The notes beneath the pieces are model-generated. The model was given only the letters and a program-made list of their open reading frames with translations, was not told where the DNA came from and ran no database searches. A stretch of 41,683 nucleotides of DNA, from positions 1 through 41,683 of the forward strand of contig JBASOJ010000016.1 of assembly GCA_049658145.1 (NCBI GenBank), given 5' to 3'. The stretch's first letter is position 1; the number at the start of each line of letters is the position of its first letter. Both the position numbers and the translations under genes were made by a program. Origin of the DNA: UBA6100 sp049658145. Its GTDB lineage: Bacteria > Actinomycetota > Coriobacteriia > Anaerosomatales > Anaerosomataceae. Positions 15,209 through 22,727 of this stretch are shown here, piece after piece.

Positions 15209-15649
15209 TCATGACCGGCCGTGGCCCCGCGCGATTATAGCACTGACCTTCGGCGTGTACTGCCCGTCGGACGCCACCCTGCGTTCGGCGAGGCGGACAC
15301 CCAGTACCGCGAGATTCGCGGAGAGCAGCGCGCCGACGAGACCGCTCACATCGGGCGAGATCCCGACCCATCTCCCGAGCAAGAAGCCAGCCAAGTAGCC
15401 GACCAGCATGCATCCCACCGGTACGATGAACACGGCGGCCGCGGCCTTCGCCCGTACGGTGTCCGGGATCATGACGTCGACGGTATCCCCCACCGTGACT
15501 CCCAGCGAATCAACGACATCGCGCATGACGGTCTCCCCATTGGCGCGCGAACAAGCGCTGCAGCCTCCGCAGGCCGCCGAGACGTCCATGCGGACGTCGA
15601 CAGCGCCGTCGCGCACCGTTATCACCGTGCCGTGCTCGTGCACCAGCAT
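15209..15649 (-). CDS. SoxR-reducing system / RseC family protein
   Basis: 146 residues. The N-terminal part resembles RseC/MucC: a small beta-rich region with CGGCSAC (positions about 27-33), the segment GDTVDVMIPDT, and then two membrane helices (VFIVPVGCMLVGYLAGFLLG and GLVGALLSANLAVLGV). In Proteobacteria relatives belong to the Rsx/Rnf-linked SoxR-reducing system or modulate sigma-E; no rnf genes are present here. The ATG overlaps the upstream amidohydrolase stop in a TGATG junction. The Cys pair could bind metal or act in redox chemistry. Confidence 0.78.
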   Translation of the reverse strand: MLVHEHGTVITVRDGAVDVRMDVSAACGGCSACSRANGETVMRDVVDSLGVTVGDTVDVMIPDTVRAKAAAAVFIVPVGCMLVGYLAGFLLGRWVGISPDVSGLVGALLSANLAVLGVRLAERRVASDGQYTPKVSAIIARGHGRS

Positions 15650-16998
15650 CAGCTCCGCATCATGAGTCGCAGCTGTTCCACGCGCTCGCTCATCGCCTCG
15701 GGATCGAGCGTGAGAAAGCGCCCGCGATCGAAGAGCATACGCCCTTCCACCATCGTCATCAGCACGTCCTCCTGGTTGCAGGTGTGCACCAGCGCACCGT
15801 AGGGATTCTGAGTGGGTACCTGATAGCTCTTGGAGAGATCGACCGCGATGATGTCGGCACGCTTGCCGGGTTCGAGCGAGCCGACGAGCCGGTCGATCCT
15901 CAGAGCGCGCGCGCCGTCGAGCGTCGCCATCCGCACGAACTCCTCGGCGGTGAAGAAGCCCTGCTCACCGCGGATCCCGCGCTGGATGAGCAGGCCGACC
16001 CGCATCTCCTCGAAGAAGTCGATCGTGCTCGTCGACGCGGGCGAGTCGGTGCCGATGCCCACGCGCAATCCGGCAGTCTGGAAGCTGCCGAGCGGCGCCG
16101 TCCCCATGCCCAGCTTCGCGTTGCATCGCGCACAGTACGCCACCGCGGTGTCCGTGCGCCGAAGGACGTCCACATCCTCGGCATCCACATGCACGCAGTG
16201 CACCGCGACCACGTTCGGCAGGTCGAGTATGCCCCACTGGTAGACGTAGCGGACCGGGCTTACGCCGGTGGGCATCCACGCCTCGTCCGCCCACCCGGAC
16301 TGCGCGCGGAAGTCCTGTCCGAGCGGCGAGGAGCCGTACTTCACGAAGTCGTACTCATCCTTCGAACCCGCGAGGTGGATCGTGACGGGACGGTCGTGCG
16401 CCCCGACCTCGTCGGCGATCGCCTTGAACAGGCGCGGATGACACGTATAGGGCCCGTGAGGCGCGATGCCGATGGTGATGCGCGAGCTGTCGGTAGCGGC
16501 AGTCCAGGCATCGATGTCCGCGCGCGCCTCGGCCATCACGCGGTCGACCGAGGCCGTGTCCATGGTGGCGACCTCGCGGTACAGCACGCCGCGCAGACCG
16601 GCGTCCTGTGTCGCCTGGACACTCGCACCCGAGTACGTCACATCTGCGACCGTGGTTATGCCCGAGCGTATGGCCTCGATGGCGCCCAGCACCGCCGAGT
16701 CCTTCCACGCGGACCCATCGAGGAGGCGCTCGCGGCCCTGAACCGCCATCTTCCACTCGGTGTAAGGCAGATCGTCGACGACACCGCGGAATATCGAGTA
16801 CTCCATGTGGGTGTGCAGGTCGACAAAGCCGGGCATGAGCGCTGCGAGGCCGTAGTCCACGACCTCCTCGTCGGGGTGCTCGCGGAGCAGATCGGCGCGG
16901 GCGCCAACAGAGACGATAGCGCCGTCACGCACAAGCACGGCGCCGTCCTCGATATGAGCGTCGCTCACCGGGAGCACGTAGCGCGCAAGTAGCAACAT
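15649..16998 (-). CDS. Amidohydrolase, MtaD/aminodeoxyfutalosine deaminase-like
   Basis: About 449 residues of the amidohydrolase superfamily. Metal ligands: GFVDLHTHMEYS near residue 60, APHGPYTCH near 200, VTIHLAG near 230, VVAVHCVHVD, and GTDSPAST near 320. The N-terminal and C-terminal beta pieces form the usual side domain (PGKRADIIAVDL). Relatives deaminate S-adenosylhomocysteine, methylthioadenosine, guanine or 6-amino-6-deoxyfutalosine. Being 62 bases downstream of ubiE/menG makes aminodeoxyfutalosine deaminase of the futalosine menaquinone route an attractive guess, but sequence alone does not decide the substrate. Confidence 0.85.
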   Translation of the reverse strand: MLLLARYVLPVSDAHIEDGAVLVRDGAIVSVGARADLLREHPDEEVVDYGLAALMPGFVDLHTHMEYSIFRGVVDDLPYTEWKMAVQGRERLLDGSAWKDSAVLGAIEAIRSGITTVADVTYSGASVQATQDAGLRGVLYREVATMDTASVDRVMAEARADIDAWTAATDSSRITIGIAPHGPYTCHPRLFKAIADEVGAHDRPVTIHLAGSKDEYDFVKYGSSPLGQDFRAQSGWADEAWMPTGVSPVRYVYQWGILDLPNVVAVHCVHVDAEDVDVLRRTDTAVAYCARCNAKLGMGTAPLGSFQTAGLRVGIGTDSPASTSTIDFFEEMRVGLLIQRGIRGEQGFFTAEEFVRMATLDGARALRIDRLVGSLEPGKRADIIAVDLSKSYQVPTQNPYGALVHTCNQEDVLMTMVEGRMLFDRGRFLTLDPEAMSERVEQLRLMMRS

Positions 16999-17060
16999 CT
17001 CTCGGATCGGCCTCCCACCAGGTAGGTTCGTCGGGCTCCTATCCTACACGCTCGAAGCCA

Positions 17061-17789
17061 CTACTTCACCGCCACGTGCACGGCGACGATGCCGAACGTG
17101 AGGTTGTGCCACATCACTTCGCCGAACCCCGCTTTGTGCAGCTCACCGGCGAGCGCCACCTGCCCGGGAAAGGCCTCGATCGACTTGTTGAGGTACTCGA
17201 ACGCCGGGCGGTCGCCCGTGAGCTTGCCTCCGAGAGCCGGGATCACCGTGCGGATATAGAAGTGGTAGAGCGCCCGGAACGGCGGGAACGGCGGGCGGCT
17301 GAACTCGAGCACGACGTACCGGCCGGCCGGTTTGAGCACGCGGTAGACCTCGCGGAAGTTGGCGGCCCGGTCGGGCAGGTTGCGTACACCGAAGCCCACC
17401 GTCACTACGTCGTAGCTCTCATCGGAAAACGGCAGGTCCTGGGCGTCCACCACCGCGAAGCCGATCTCGGTGGGGCCCTCGTATGCGGCGGCCTTGGCCT
17501 TCCCCACCTCGAGCATCTCGGGGACGAAGTCGGTCGAGAGGATGCTCGAGGGCCTTCCGAGATGTGCGATCGCCATCGTGAGATCGCCCGTGCCGGCCGC
17601 CAGATCGAGCACATGCGACGACCGGCCGATGCGGGCCAGTCTCACAGTCCGGCGGCGCCACGACCGGTCTATGCCGAAGCTCGACAGCTTGTTGAACCGG
17701 TCGTACTCCGGCGCGATCGTCGAGAAGATGGACCGCACCTTCTCGGTGGTGGGCCGGGCGTCCTCGGGGATGCGGGCGCGGCTCACCAT
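17061..17789 (-). CDS. ubiE: Demethylmenaquinone methyltransferase
   Basis: 242 residues; methylates demethylmenaquinone (last step of menaquinone synthesis). Diagnostic pieces: VRSIFSTIAPEYDRFNKLSSFGIDRSWRR, the SAM-binding VLDLAAGTGDLT near residue 65, DAQDLPFSDESYD, and TVGFGVRNLPDR (the UbiE-specific GFGVRNV motif). C-terminal YLNKSIEAFPGQ is also typical. The ATG at 17789 directly abuts the stop of the radical SAM gene with no spacer. Menaquinone would be the membrane electron donor to the multiheme cytochromes encoded further along. menG is an equally used name. Confidence 0.95.
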   Translation of the reverse strand: MVSRARIPEDARPTTEKVRSIFSTIAPEYDRFNKLSSFGIDRSWRRRTVRLARIGRSSHVLDLAAGTGDLTMAIAHLGRPSSILSTDFVPEMLEVGKAKAAAYEGPTEIGFAVVDAQDLPFSDESYDVVTVGFGVRNLPDRAANFREVYRVLKPAGRYVVLEFSRPPFPPFRALYHFYIRTVIPALGGKLTGDRPAFEYLNKSIEAFPGQVALAGELHKAGFGEVMWHNLTFGIVAVHVAVK

Positions 17790-19562
17790 CTAGCGTCCCT
17801 CGTTCTCGAAGCGATGATCGTACGCGCGAAGCCAGGGAAACAACAGCTCGGCGTATACCTTGAACAAGAGCTTGGCGTTGTTCCAGAAGTGGCCGAAGTC
17901 CATGCGCGCCGGCCAGTTGAGCTCCGTCTTCTCACACACCGTGCTCTCGTTGAGGTGGTCGATCTCGTGCTTGTAGTCGTCGAGCAGCTCACTGCGCTTC
18001 GGCTCGGGATGCCGCATGATGTCATCGATGCGCGCCATCGCGATCTGCGCTTCGAGCACCCGACGCTCAGTGGCTGCGGCGGTGGCGGCATCGATCGCAC
18101 CGACCTTCGCCTTCACGCGGTTGAGTCCGACCGCCGCCTCGTACGTGGAGTCCACCAGCTCGTCTAGTGTCATGGCGTCGGGGATGTAGTTCAGGATGTG
18201 CTTCCACGACGGCTGCGTCATCAACTGCCGGTGCTCCTCGAGCGTGTGCGCGCGCAGCGTGTAGCCGAAGCGGTCCGGGTCCTCGAAGATCTGGCAGCCG
18301 GGATCGAGGAAGGGCGCCATCGGCCCGATGAACGGCAGGAGCTTCGGGTTGTTGCCGATACGCTCGTAGAGCTCCTCGACCGCACCCACGGTGCCGAGCA
18401 CGGACGCCGCGGTCTGCGTGGGGATGCCGGTCATGAAGTACAGGTCGAAGCGCTGGCAGTTGTGCTTGAAGGCGTGCTCGATCGAGGTCGAGAGCGCCTC
18501 CCATGTGTACGGCTTGCCGAAGACCTCGCGCACGCGGTCGTCGTGGCTCTCTGCGGAGATCTCCACCGAGTAGTCGTTGAGGTTCTCGTCCAGAAGCGCG
18601 TAGAAGTCCTCCGAAGGCGGCGTGAAGAACTCGAAGCCGATGGGGTTCTTGAAGTCGATGTTCCTGAGGCCCGTTATGAACTGCTCCACGTATTCGTCGC
18701 CGGCCTGCCGGAAGTCGTTCAACACGAAGACCGGCCCCGGTATGTGCCTCGCGATGTGCGCGATATCGGCCACGAGCAGATCGGGGTCGCGGAACGCCAC
18801 GCGATCGCGGCCGAAGTACTCGCGGAACGCGCTGGACGATCCGCCGCACGTCACGCAGTTGCGCGTGCAGCCGCGACAGGTGAGCGACGCCGAGACCGGG
18901 TAGCTGAGCCAGCCCTTGAACGGGAGCGACGACAACATGTCGCGCGTCCGGATGACCGAGCGCATCGAGAAGCTGTAGTCGAGCTTCACATGATCGAACG
19001 TCGGCGGCACGCAGGTGAAGGGGTTCACCACGATCGCACCCGACGCGTCACGGTAGGTCAGGTTAGGGATGTCCGCCACACTGCCGCCGCGCTTGAGCGC
19101 GTAGACGAGCTGCGTGAACGGCTCTTCGGTTGAGTCGCCCCGCAGCACGTAGTCCACACAGTCGTACCCTGCCAGCTCCTCGTGGAAGTACGTCGCGGTG
19201 AGCCCGCCGAAGACCACCGGAGTCTCGGGATGGTACTTCTTGCACAGCCGGGCGATCTCGATCGATCCGTGCGCGTGCGGCATCCAGTGCAGGTCGATGC
19301 CGAAAACGTGCGGGTCCATCTCGCGAATGGCCTTCTCCACATCGAACTTCGGCTTGGAGAGCATGAGCACGGCGAGGTTCACGAGCTTCACGTGGAGTCC
19401 GTGCCGCTCGAGATACTCGCCGATGGTGGTGAAGCCGAGCGGATACATCTCGAAGATCGGGCTCGAGGGAACAAGGTCCGACACGGGGCCGTACATGATC
19501 GAGGTCTCGCGGAAGTCATATACGCTCGGGGCGTGGAGCAGGACAAGGTCCGCTTTGGGCAT
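17790..19562 (-). CDS. B12-binding radical SAM protein
   Basis: 590 residues. An N-terminal cobalamin-binding-like domain has the D-x-H of the B12 signature in GIDLHWMPHAHG and a later VVFGGLTATY loop; the full DxHxxG is not kept. The radical SAM core begins at SLTCRGCTRNCVTCGG, with C-TRN-C-VT-C forming the CX3CX2C cluster motif. A GFEFF/FTPPS strand and VEISAESHDD follow the TIM-barrel order. A C-terminal helical extension of about 150 residues is present. It resembles the Ta0216-like group. The ATG at 19562 has AGGAGG upstream. The substrate is unknown; direct fusion of the operon to ubiE hints at quinone or lipid modification. Confidence 0.85.
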   Translation of the reverse strand: MPKADLVLLHAPSVYDFRETSIMYGPVSDLVPSSPIFEMYPLGFTTIGEYLERHGLHVKLVNLAVLMLSKPKFDVEKAIREMDPHVFGIDLHWMPHAHGSIEIARLCKKYHPETPVVFGGLTATYFHEELAGYDCVDYVLRGDSTEEPFTQLVYALKRGGSVADIPNLTYRDASGAIVVNPFTCVPPTFDHVKLDYSFSMRSVIRTRDMLSSLPFKGWLSYPVSASLTCRGCTRNCVTCGGSSSAFREYFGRDRVAFRDPDLLVADIAHIARHIPGPVFVLNDFRQAGDEYVEQFITGLRNIDFKNPIGFEFFTPPSEDFYALLDENLNDYSVEISAESHDDRVREVFGKPYTWEALSTSIEHAFKHNCQRFDLYFMTGIPTQTAASVLGTVGAVEELYERIGNNPKLLPFIGPMAPFLDPGCQIFEDPDRFGYTLRAHTLEEHRQLMTQPSWKHILNYIPDAMTLDELVDSTYEAAVGLNRVKAKVGAIDAATAAATERRVLEAQIAMARIDDIMRHPEPKRSELLDDYKHEIDHLNESTVCEKTELNWPARMDFGHFWNNAKLLFKVYAELLFPWLRAYDHRFENEGR

Positions 19563-19580
19563 CAGATGGGGTCCTCCTCA

Positions 19581-19599
19581 CGCCGCCTTCACGGCGGCG
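19581..19599. other. Small GC hairpin in leader of radical SAM gene
   Basis: CGCCGCC (19581-19587) pairs with GGCGGCG (19593-19599) around a 5-base loop, ending right before the AGGAGG ribosome site of the radical SAM gene on the minus strand. It could modulate translation or end transcription weakly; there is no T-run. Confidence 0.4.
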
Positions 19600-19621
19600 C
19601 ACCAGGGCAGAACAAGGCGGG

Positions 19622-19630
19622 AGTATAGCA
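19622..19630 (-). promoter_or_regulatory. Candidate extended -10 promoter for radical SAM-ubiE operon
   Basis: Minus-strand TGC-TATACT is a good extended -10 element about 60 bases before the ATG at 19562, with no convincing -35. It lies downstream of the stop of the lipoprotein gene and separates the quinone-linked operon from the cytochrome locus. Confidence 0.45.
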
Positions 19631-19663
19631 CAGGGGTGAGGCGAGACCGCGGGCGCCGAACCC

Positions 19664-20191
19664 CTAGAGTATCTCCCCTTCAGCGGCCGCCTCGACGGCG
19701 TCGACCACCCACCCGTCCGCACCCGGAACGAGCGTGTAGGTGGTGTCGTAGCTCGCCCTGAACTCCTCGCTCACGTACTCGAGGGTCTCGAGCGAGAAGT
19801 ACCGGTATCGCCATGACTCCCGCGCGGTGAGAACCGCGCTCGAAGCCTCCTCGGAAACCGAGACCACCTCGAACGTCTCGAGGAACTGCTCGATGCCGTT
19901 GCCCTCCATGCGATTGAGCTGGATGTACGAGTCGACGCGGACGCCCTCCTCGGGAGTCATCGTGGCGGTGGGGATCTCCGAGTTCGCCATGCGGTACGAG
20001 AAGCTCACCCAGTCGAGATAGGAGCGTACAGCAAGCTCGGGCGTGGAAAGGTCCCACGGTGTGGGCTGCACCGCCTCGCCCACGAGCTCGGCAGGCTGAC
20101 CGCCTCCGCAGCCGAATGCCGCCAGGCCGAGCAGTACGGCGAGAGCGACCATCGCAAGACGAAGCGGCAGCCGGGTGGGGTCGAGGCGCAT
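19664..20191 (-). CDS. Predicted lipoprotein, first of three related copies
   Basis: 175 residues. A basic N-terminus and hydrophobic segment end in LAAFGCGGG, a plausible though imperfect lipobox. The mature part contains RSYLDWVSFSYRMANSE, an aromatic WRYRYFSLETLEY segment and a closing strand pair TTYTLVPGADGWVVDAVEA. That last unit is shared in form with the lipoproteins at 20984 and 21391 (D-G-x-W-x-V/L-x-x-V/A-x-A). I recognise no named family; the fold may be an NTF2-like or cystatin-like alpha+beta domain. It begins 3 bases after the divergent Rex gene and should be co-transcribed with it. Confidence 0.75.
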   Translation of the reverse strand: MRLDPTRLPLRLAMVALAVLLGLAAFGCGGGQPAELVGEAVQPTPWDLSTPELAVRSYLDWVSFSYRMANSEIPTATMTPEEGVRVDSYIQLNRMEGNGIEQFLETFEVVSVSEEASSAVLTARESWRYRYFSLETLEYVSEEFRASYDTTYTLVPGADGWVVDAVEAAAEGEIL

Positions 20192-20194
20192 CGC

Positions 20195-20854
20195 TCACCG
20201 GGTCCCGACGGTACCCGCAGGCACCTGGCAGTGGCACGCGAGCGACTTGAGGTCGCACGGCATCCGCAACTGCGTGATCGTCATCCCCTCGGGACGGCGC
20301 ACCTTGATGACCGGGGTGAGCAGCAGCGCGCCGCCGATGCCGGCACCGGAGAGCAGGTCGAGGGTGATCTGCACCCACCCCGGCGAACAGGCGATGAAGG
20401 CGACTTTGATGCCCAGAGCGGGATCGAGCTTCGGAATGTCGGTGAGGTGCTGCACCGGGATGCCGCCCACCTCGGCCCCCGCGTCTTCGGGAAGCTCCGA
20501 GAAGAGCGCCGCCGCATGCACGCCGAAGCGTTCGGCCGGGAAGACCACCTGCAGCGCCTCGAGCATGGCGGCACTGCCGACAGTGACGATGGGGTAGTTC
20601 TCAGACAAGCCGAGGTAGCGCGTGAACTCCTCGTAGAGGACCTCGGGTGAGTAGCCAGCGCCCGGACGTCCGATCTCGCCCACGAAGGAGATGTCGCGGC
20701 GGACGGTCTCTTCCTTCACGCTGAGCTCTTCGGCAAGCTCCCGGGAGGTGATCCGCGGCGGTGCACCCGTCCGCAGGAGCTCTCCCAGATAGCAGTGATA
20801 CATGGAGAGGCGGTACAGGGTCGCATCGGGTGCCGAGCGCGGATCGGTACTCAT
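20195..20854 (-). CDS. Divergent Rex-like regulator with altered cofactor site
   Basis: 219 residues from ATG 20854 (GGAGG upstream). The winged-helix part is Rex-like: LYRLSMYHCYLGELL, then ITSRELAEELSVKEETVRRDISFVGEIGRPGAGY (compare VRKDFSYLGELGTRGIGY in the canonical Rex at 32032). The Rossmann part keeps the size and strand order, but the NADH glycine motif GxGxxG is replaced by VTVGSAAM (about 90-97). A C-terminal cysteine cluster, Cys200, Cys207 and Cys209 (MPCDLKSLACHC), is present instead. It may sense thiol redox state, metal or haem rather than NADH. It has its own promoter and lies between cytochrome-maturation genes and a lipoprotein gene. Confidence 0.82.
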   Translation of the reverse strand: MSTDPRSAPDATLYRLSMYHCYLGELLRTGAPPRITSRELAEELSVKEETVRRDISFVGEIGRPGAGYSPEVLYEEFTRYLGLSENYPIVTVGSAAMLEALQVVFPAERFGVHAAALFSELPEDAGAEVGGIPVQHLTDIPKLDPALGIKVAFIACSPGWVQITLDLLSGAGIGGALLLTPVIKVRRPEGMTITQLRMPCDLKSLACHCQVPAGTVGTR

Positions 20855-20887
20855 GGATGCCTCCGGGGCTGGTTCCGCATTGGGTTC

Positions 20888-20916
20888 ATCGTAGCGCACC
20901 TTCGCGTGATGGTGAA
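20888..20916 (-). promoter_or_regulatory. Candidate promoter of the Rex-like gene
   Basis: Minus-strand TTCACC (20911-20916) and TACGAT (20888-20893) are spaced by exactly 17 bases, with the transcript start expected about 26 bases before the ATG. The region is loosely palindromic (TTCG at one end, CGAA at the other, 20901-20920), which may be an autoregulatory site. Confidence 0.45.
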
Positions 20917-20983
20917 CGAAGATGATGCGAACGCACCGCGCCCGTACGAGCCAGGAGACGCGCAGCCGTTATCCGCGAACGGT

Positions 20984-21394
20984 CTACTCGCTGAGCGGCT
21001 CGGGTGCCGATGTGGCCTCAAGGGCGTCGACGACGACCCAGCGACCGTCTGTCTGAGACAGGACGAACACCGTCGCGACCGGCCAGTCGGGGAAGTCGTC
21101 GCCTGCCTTCCAGACCACAGCGACGTCGGCAGTCGAGGTCGTCTCGGCGGTCAGGTACAACGACTCGTGCTCGGGGACCTGAGGCGTGCCGGTGGGCTCG
21201 TCGCTTCCCGACGCCAGCTCGGCAGCGAGCTCCGTGGTGGTGAAGTAGGGCTCGTACGCCTCGGGATCCCGCACGTCATCGCGACGGAGCTCGAGTAAGT
21301 CGGTGATCGCAGTGACCGCTGGGTGAACGGCATCGACGGCACAGCCGGCAAGCAGCGCGAGGGCGAGGGTGACGCCGACAGTTGCGCGTTTCAC
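20984..21394 (-). CDS. Predicted lipoprotein, second related copy
   Basis: 136 residues. Start GTG 21394 overlaps the previous lipoprotein stop as GTGA and has AGGAG upstream. The signal peptide MKRATVGVTLALALLAGC ends in a textbook lipobox LAGC. The mature domain includes EPYFTTTELAAELASG, SLYLTAETTSTADVAVVWKAG and the shared strand VFVLSQTDGRWVVVDALEA. Function unknown. Tight coupling to ccsB/resB and two similar lipoproteins suggests a role outside the membrane near cytochrome assembly or the electron-transfer complex. Confidence 0.8.
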   Translation of the reverse strand: MKRATVGVTLALALLAGCAVDAVHPAVTAITDLLELRRDDVRDPEAYEPYFTTTELAAELASGSDEPTGTPQVPEHESLYLTAETTSTADVAVVWKAGDDFPDWPVATVFVLSQTDGRWVVVDALEATSAPEPLSE

Positions 21395-21900
21395 GGCGTG
21401 GTCTCCTGGTCGGGGGCAACATCGAATGCGTCCACCGCGTAGACCAGCCAACGACCGTCCGTGAGCACGAGGTCGTACCGCAGGTCGTACAAGACGCCGC
21501 GCTCCGAACGGATGGTCTCGCTCGTCTCCACAGAGATGTAGTCGTAGTCCCACGTTTCGTGCGTGGTGATGCTCACGTCGTCCTCGGCATAGACGATCAC
21601 GTCACCGAACTCGACGCTGATAAGCTCCGCGTTCATGACAGCGTTCTCGGACTGGAGCTGCATCAGCGTGTAGCTTTCATCGGCTGCCTGTTCGGTTGTC
21701 GCCACGCTCTCAAGGTGCCCGAGGTCAAGTGTCGCGAAGGTGTCCACGAGCGCATCGTTGTAGTCAGTCACGGCCTTATGGATCGCGAGAGTCTCCGGGT
21801 CGAGTGTCGCGTCGCCTCCCCTGGTGCATGCGGCGACACCCACAAGGGCAGCGACTCCGAGTAGAAGCGCGAGAAAGCCGAGCTGTCGCGAGGGTGGCAT
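21391..21900 (-). CDS. Predicted lipoprotein, third related copy
   Basis: 169 residues. ATG 21900 shares a base with the ccsB stop (TGATG). The signal peptide (MPPSRQLGFLALLLGVAAL) ends in VAAC, an acceptable lipobox. The mature part has KAVTDYNDALVDTFATLD, an aromatic THETWDYDYISVETSE segment comparable with WRYRYFSLETLEY in the copy at 19664, and the common ending RYDLVLTDGRWLVYAVDAF. This domain is repeated in the two other lipoproteins of the locus. No named family recognised. Confidence 0.8.
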   Translation of the reverse strand: MPPSRQLGFLALLLGVAALVGVAACTRGGDATLDPETLAIHKAVTDYNDALVDTFATLDLGHLESVATTEQAADESYTLMQLQSENAVMNAELISVEFGDVIVYAEDDVSITTHETWDYDYISVETSETIRSERGVLYDLRYDLVLTDGRWLVYAVDAFDVAPDQETTP

Positions 21901-22727
21901 CACGTGAAGTACACGCCATGGATCGAGCCGGTCAGAAACGCTGTGCCAAACAGCGACATCACCGCGAACGCGAAAGATACGATCAGGAGCCATGCGGCCT
22001 TGCGCCCATCCCATGCGAAGAAACGCCGCAGGTGCAGATAAAGCCCCAACACCAGCCAGGTCACGAGCGACCAGGTCTCGACCGGGTCCCACCCCCAGTA
22101 CCTGCCCCATGCGTTGTATGCCCAGATCGACCCGGTGAGCATGCCGACAGCCCAAAAGGTGAATGCGAGACCGGCATATTGGTAGGCGGCCGAGTCGAGT
22201 TCCTCACGACCACCGAATCGTTCAGTCGTCTGCTGCCTCGCATGGGGCCCGAGCATCAGGAGAATCGAAGCCCCCACGCCGGTGAGCGCTGTCGCGAACG
22301 CCAGAAAGTAGAAGCACACGTGGAGAACGAGCCAGACACCAGAGAACGTCGGCGGGAGGTTCACGGACTCCGGCCCGGTGTAGAGACCCAGTCCAAGCAT
22401 CAGAAACGCAACGGGATACAGAACGACCGTGATCTGCCGCAGCGAGGGTCGACGCTGCAGGAGGTACAGCGCGATGATGGCGACTGCAAGCGCATAGGAC
22501 GAGAGGTTCTCGTACTTGGTGAGCATCGGACCGTGGCCGATCGCTGCCCAACGAGACGCGATGCCTGCAACATGCACCAGCAGGCCCGCGGAGCCGAACA
22601 CCGAAGCAGTGTGCCTCGAGCCCTTTCCGGCAATTGCTTCCACCATCAGAACCACGAACGCGACCGCGTAGCAGACCGCTGCCATGACGTGAAGTATCGG
22701 GTCGAGCATTCGCAGCGTCTCAGTCAT
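21900..22727 (-). CDS. ccsB: Cytochrome c biogenesis protein CcsB/CcsA (System II)
   Basis: About 275 residues and roughly eight membrane helices. The tryptophan-rich haem-handling motif WGRYWGWDPVETWSLVTW is intact, and conserved His residues sit in flanking helices (LHVMAAV, LVHVAG, LVLHVCFY, TGSIHG). With ResB it forms the haem export and attachment synthase that links haem to CXXCH motifs outside the membrane. ATG 22727 overlaps the resB stop by 8 bases. The name follows the chloroplast/Gram-positive convention (CcsA in chloroplasts, ResC in Bacillus). Position directly after a 19-haem cytochrome gene fits its job. Confidence 0.92.
   Translation of the reverse strand: MTETLRMLDPILHVMAAVCYAVAFVVLMVEAIAGKGSRHTASVFGSAGLLVHVAGIASRWAAIGHGPMLTKYENLSSYALAVAIIALYLLQRRPSLRQITVVLYPVAFLMLGLGLYTGPESVNLPPTFSGVWLVLHVCFYFLAFATALTGVGASILLMLGPHARQQTTERFGGREELDSAAYQYAGLAFTFWAVGMLTGSIWAYNAWGRYWGWDPVETWSLVTWLVLGLYLHLRRFFAWDGRKAAWLLIVSFAFAVMSLFGTAFLTGSIHGVYFT

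Noticed and set aside
20901..20920. Possible Rex operator ahead of the Rex-like gene
   Set aside because: Only the outer TTCG/CGAA match; it does not fit the known TTGTG-N8-CACAA pattern.
20966..20982. Possible terminator hairpin CCGTT/AACGG after the lipoprotein gene
   Set aside because: Only five base pairs and no T-run; too weak to list.
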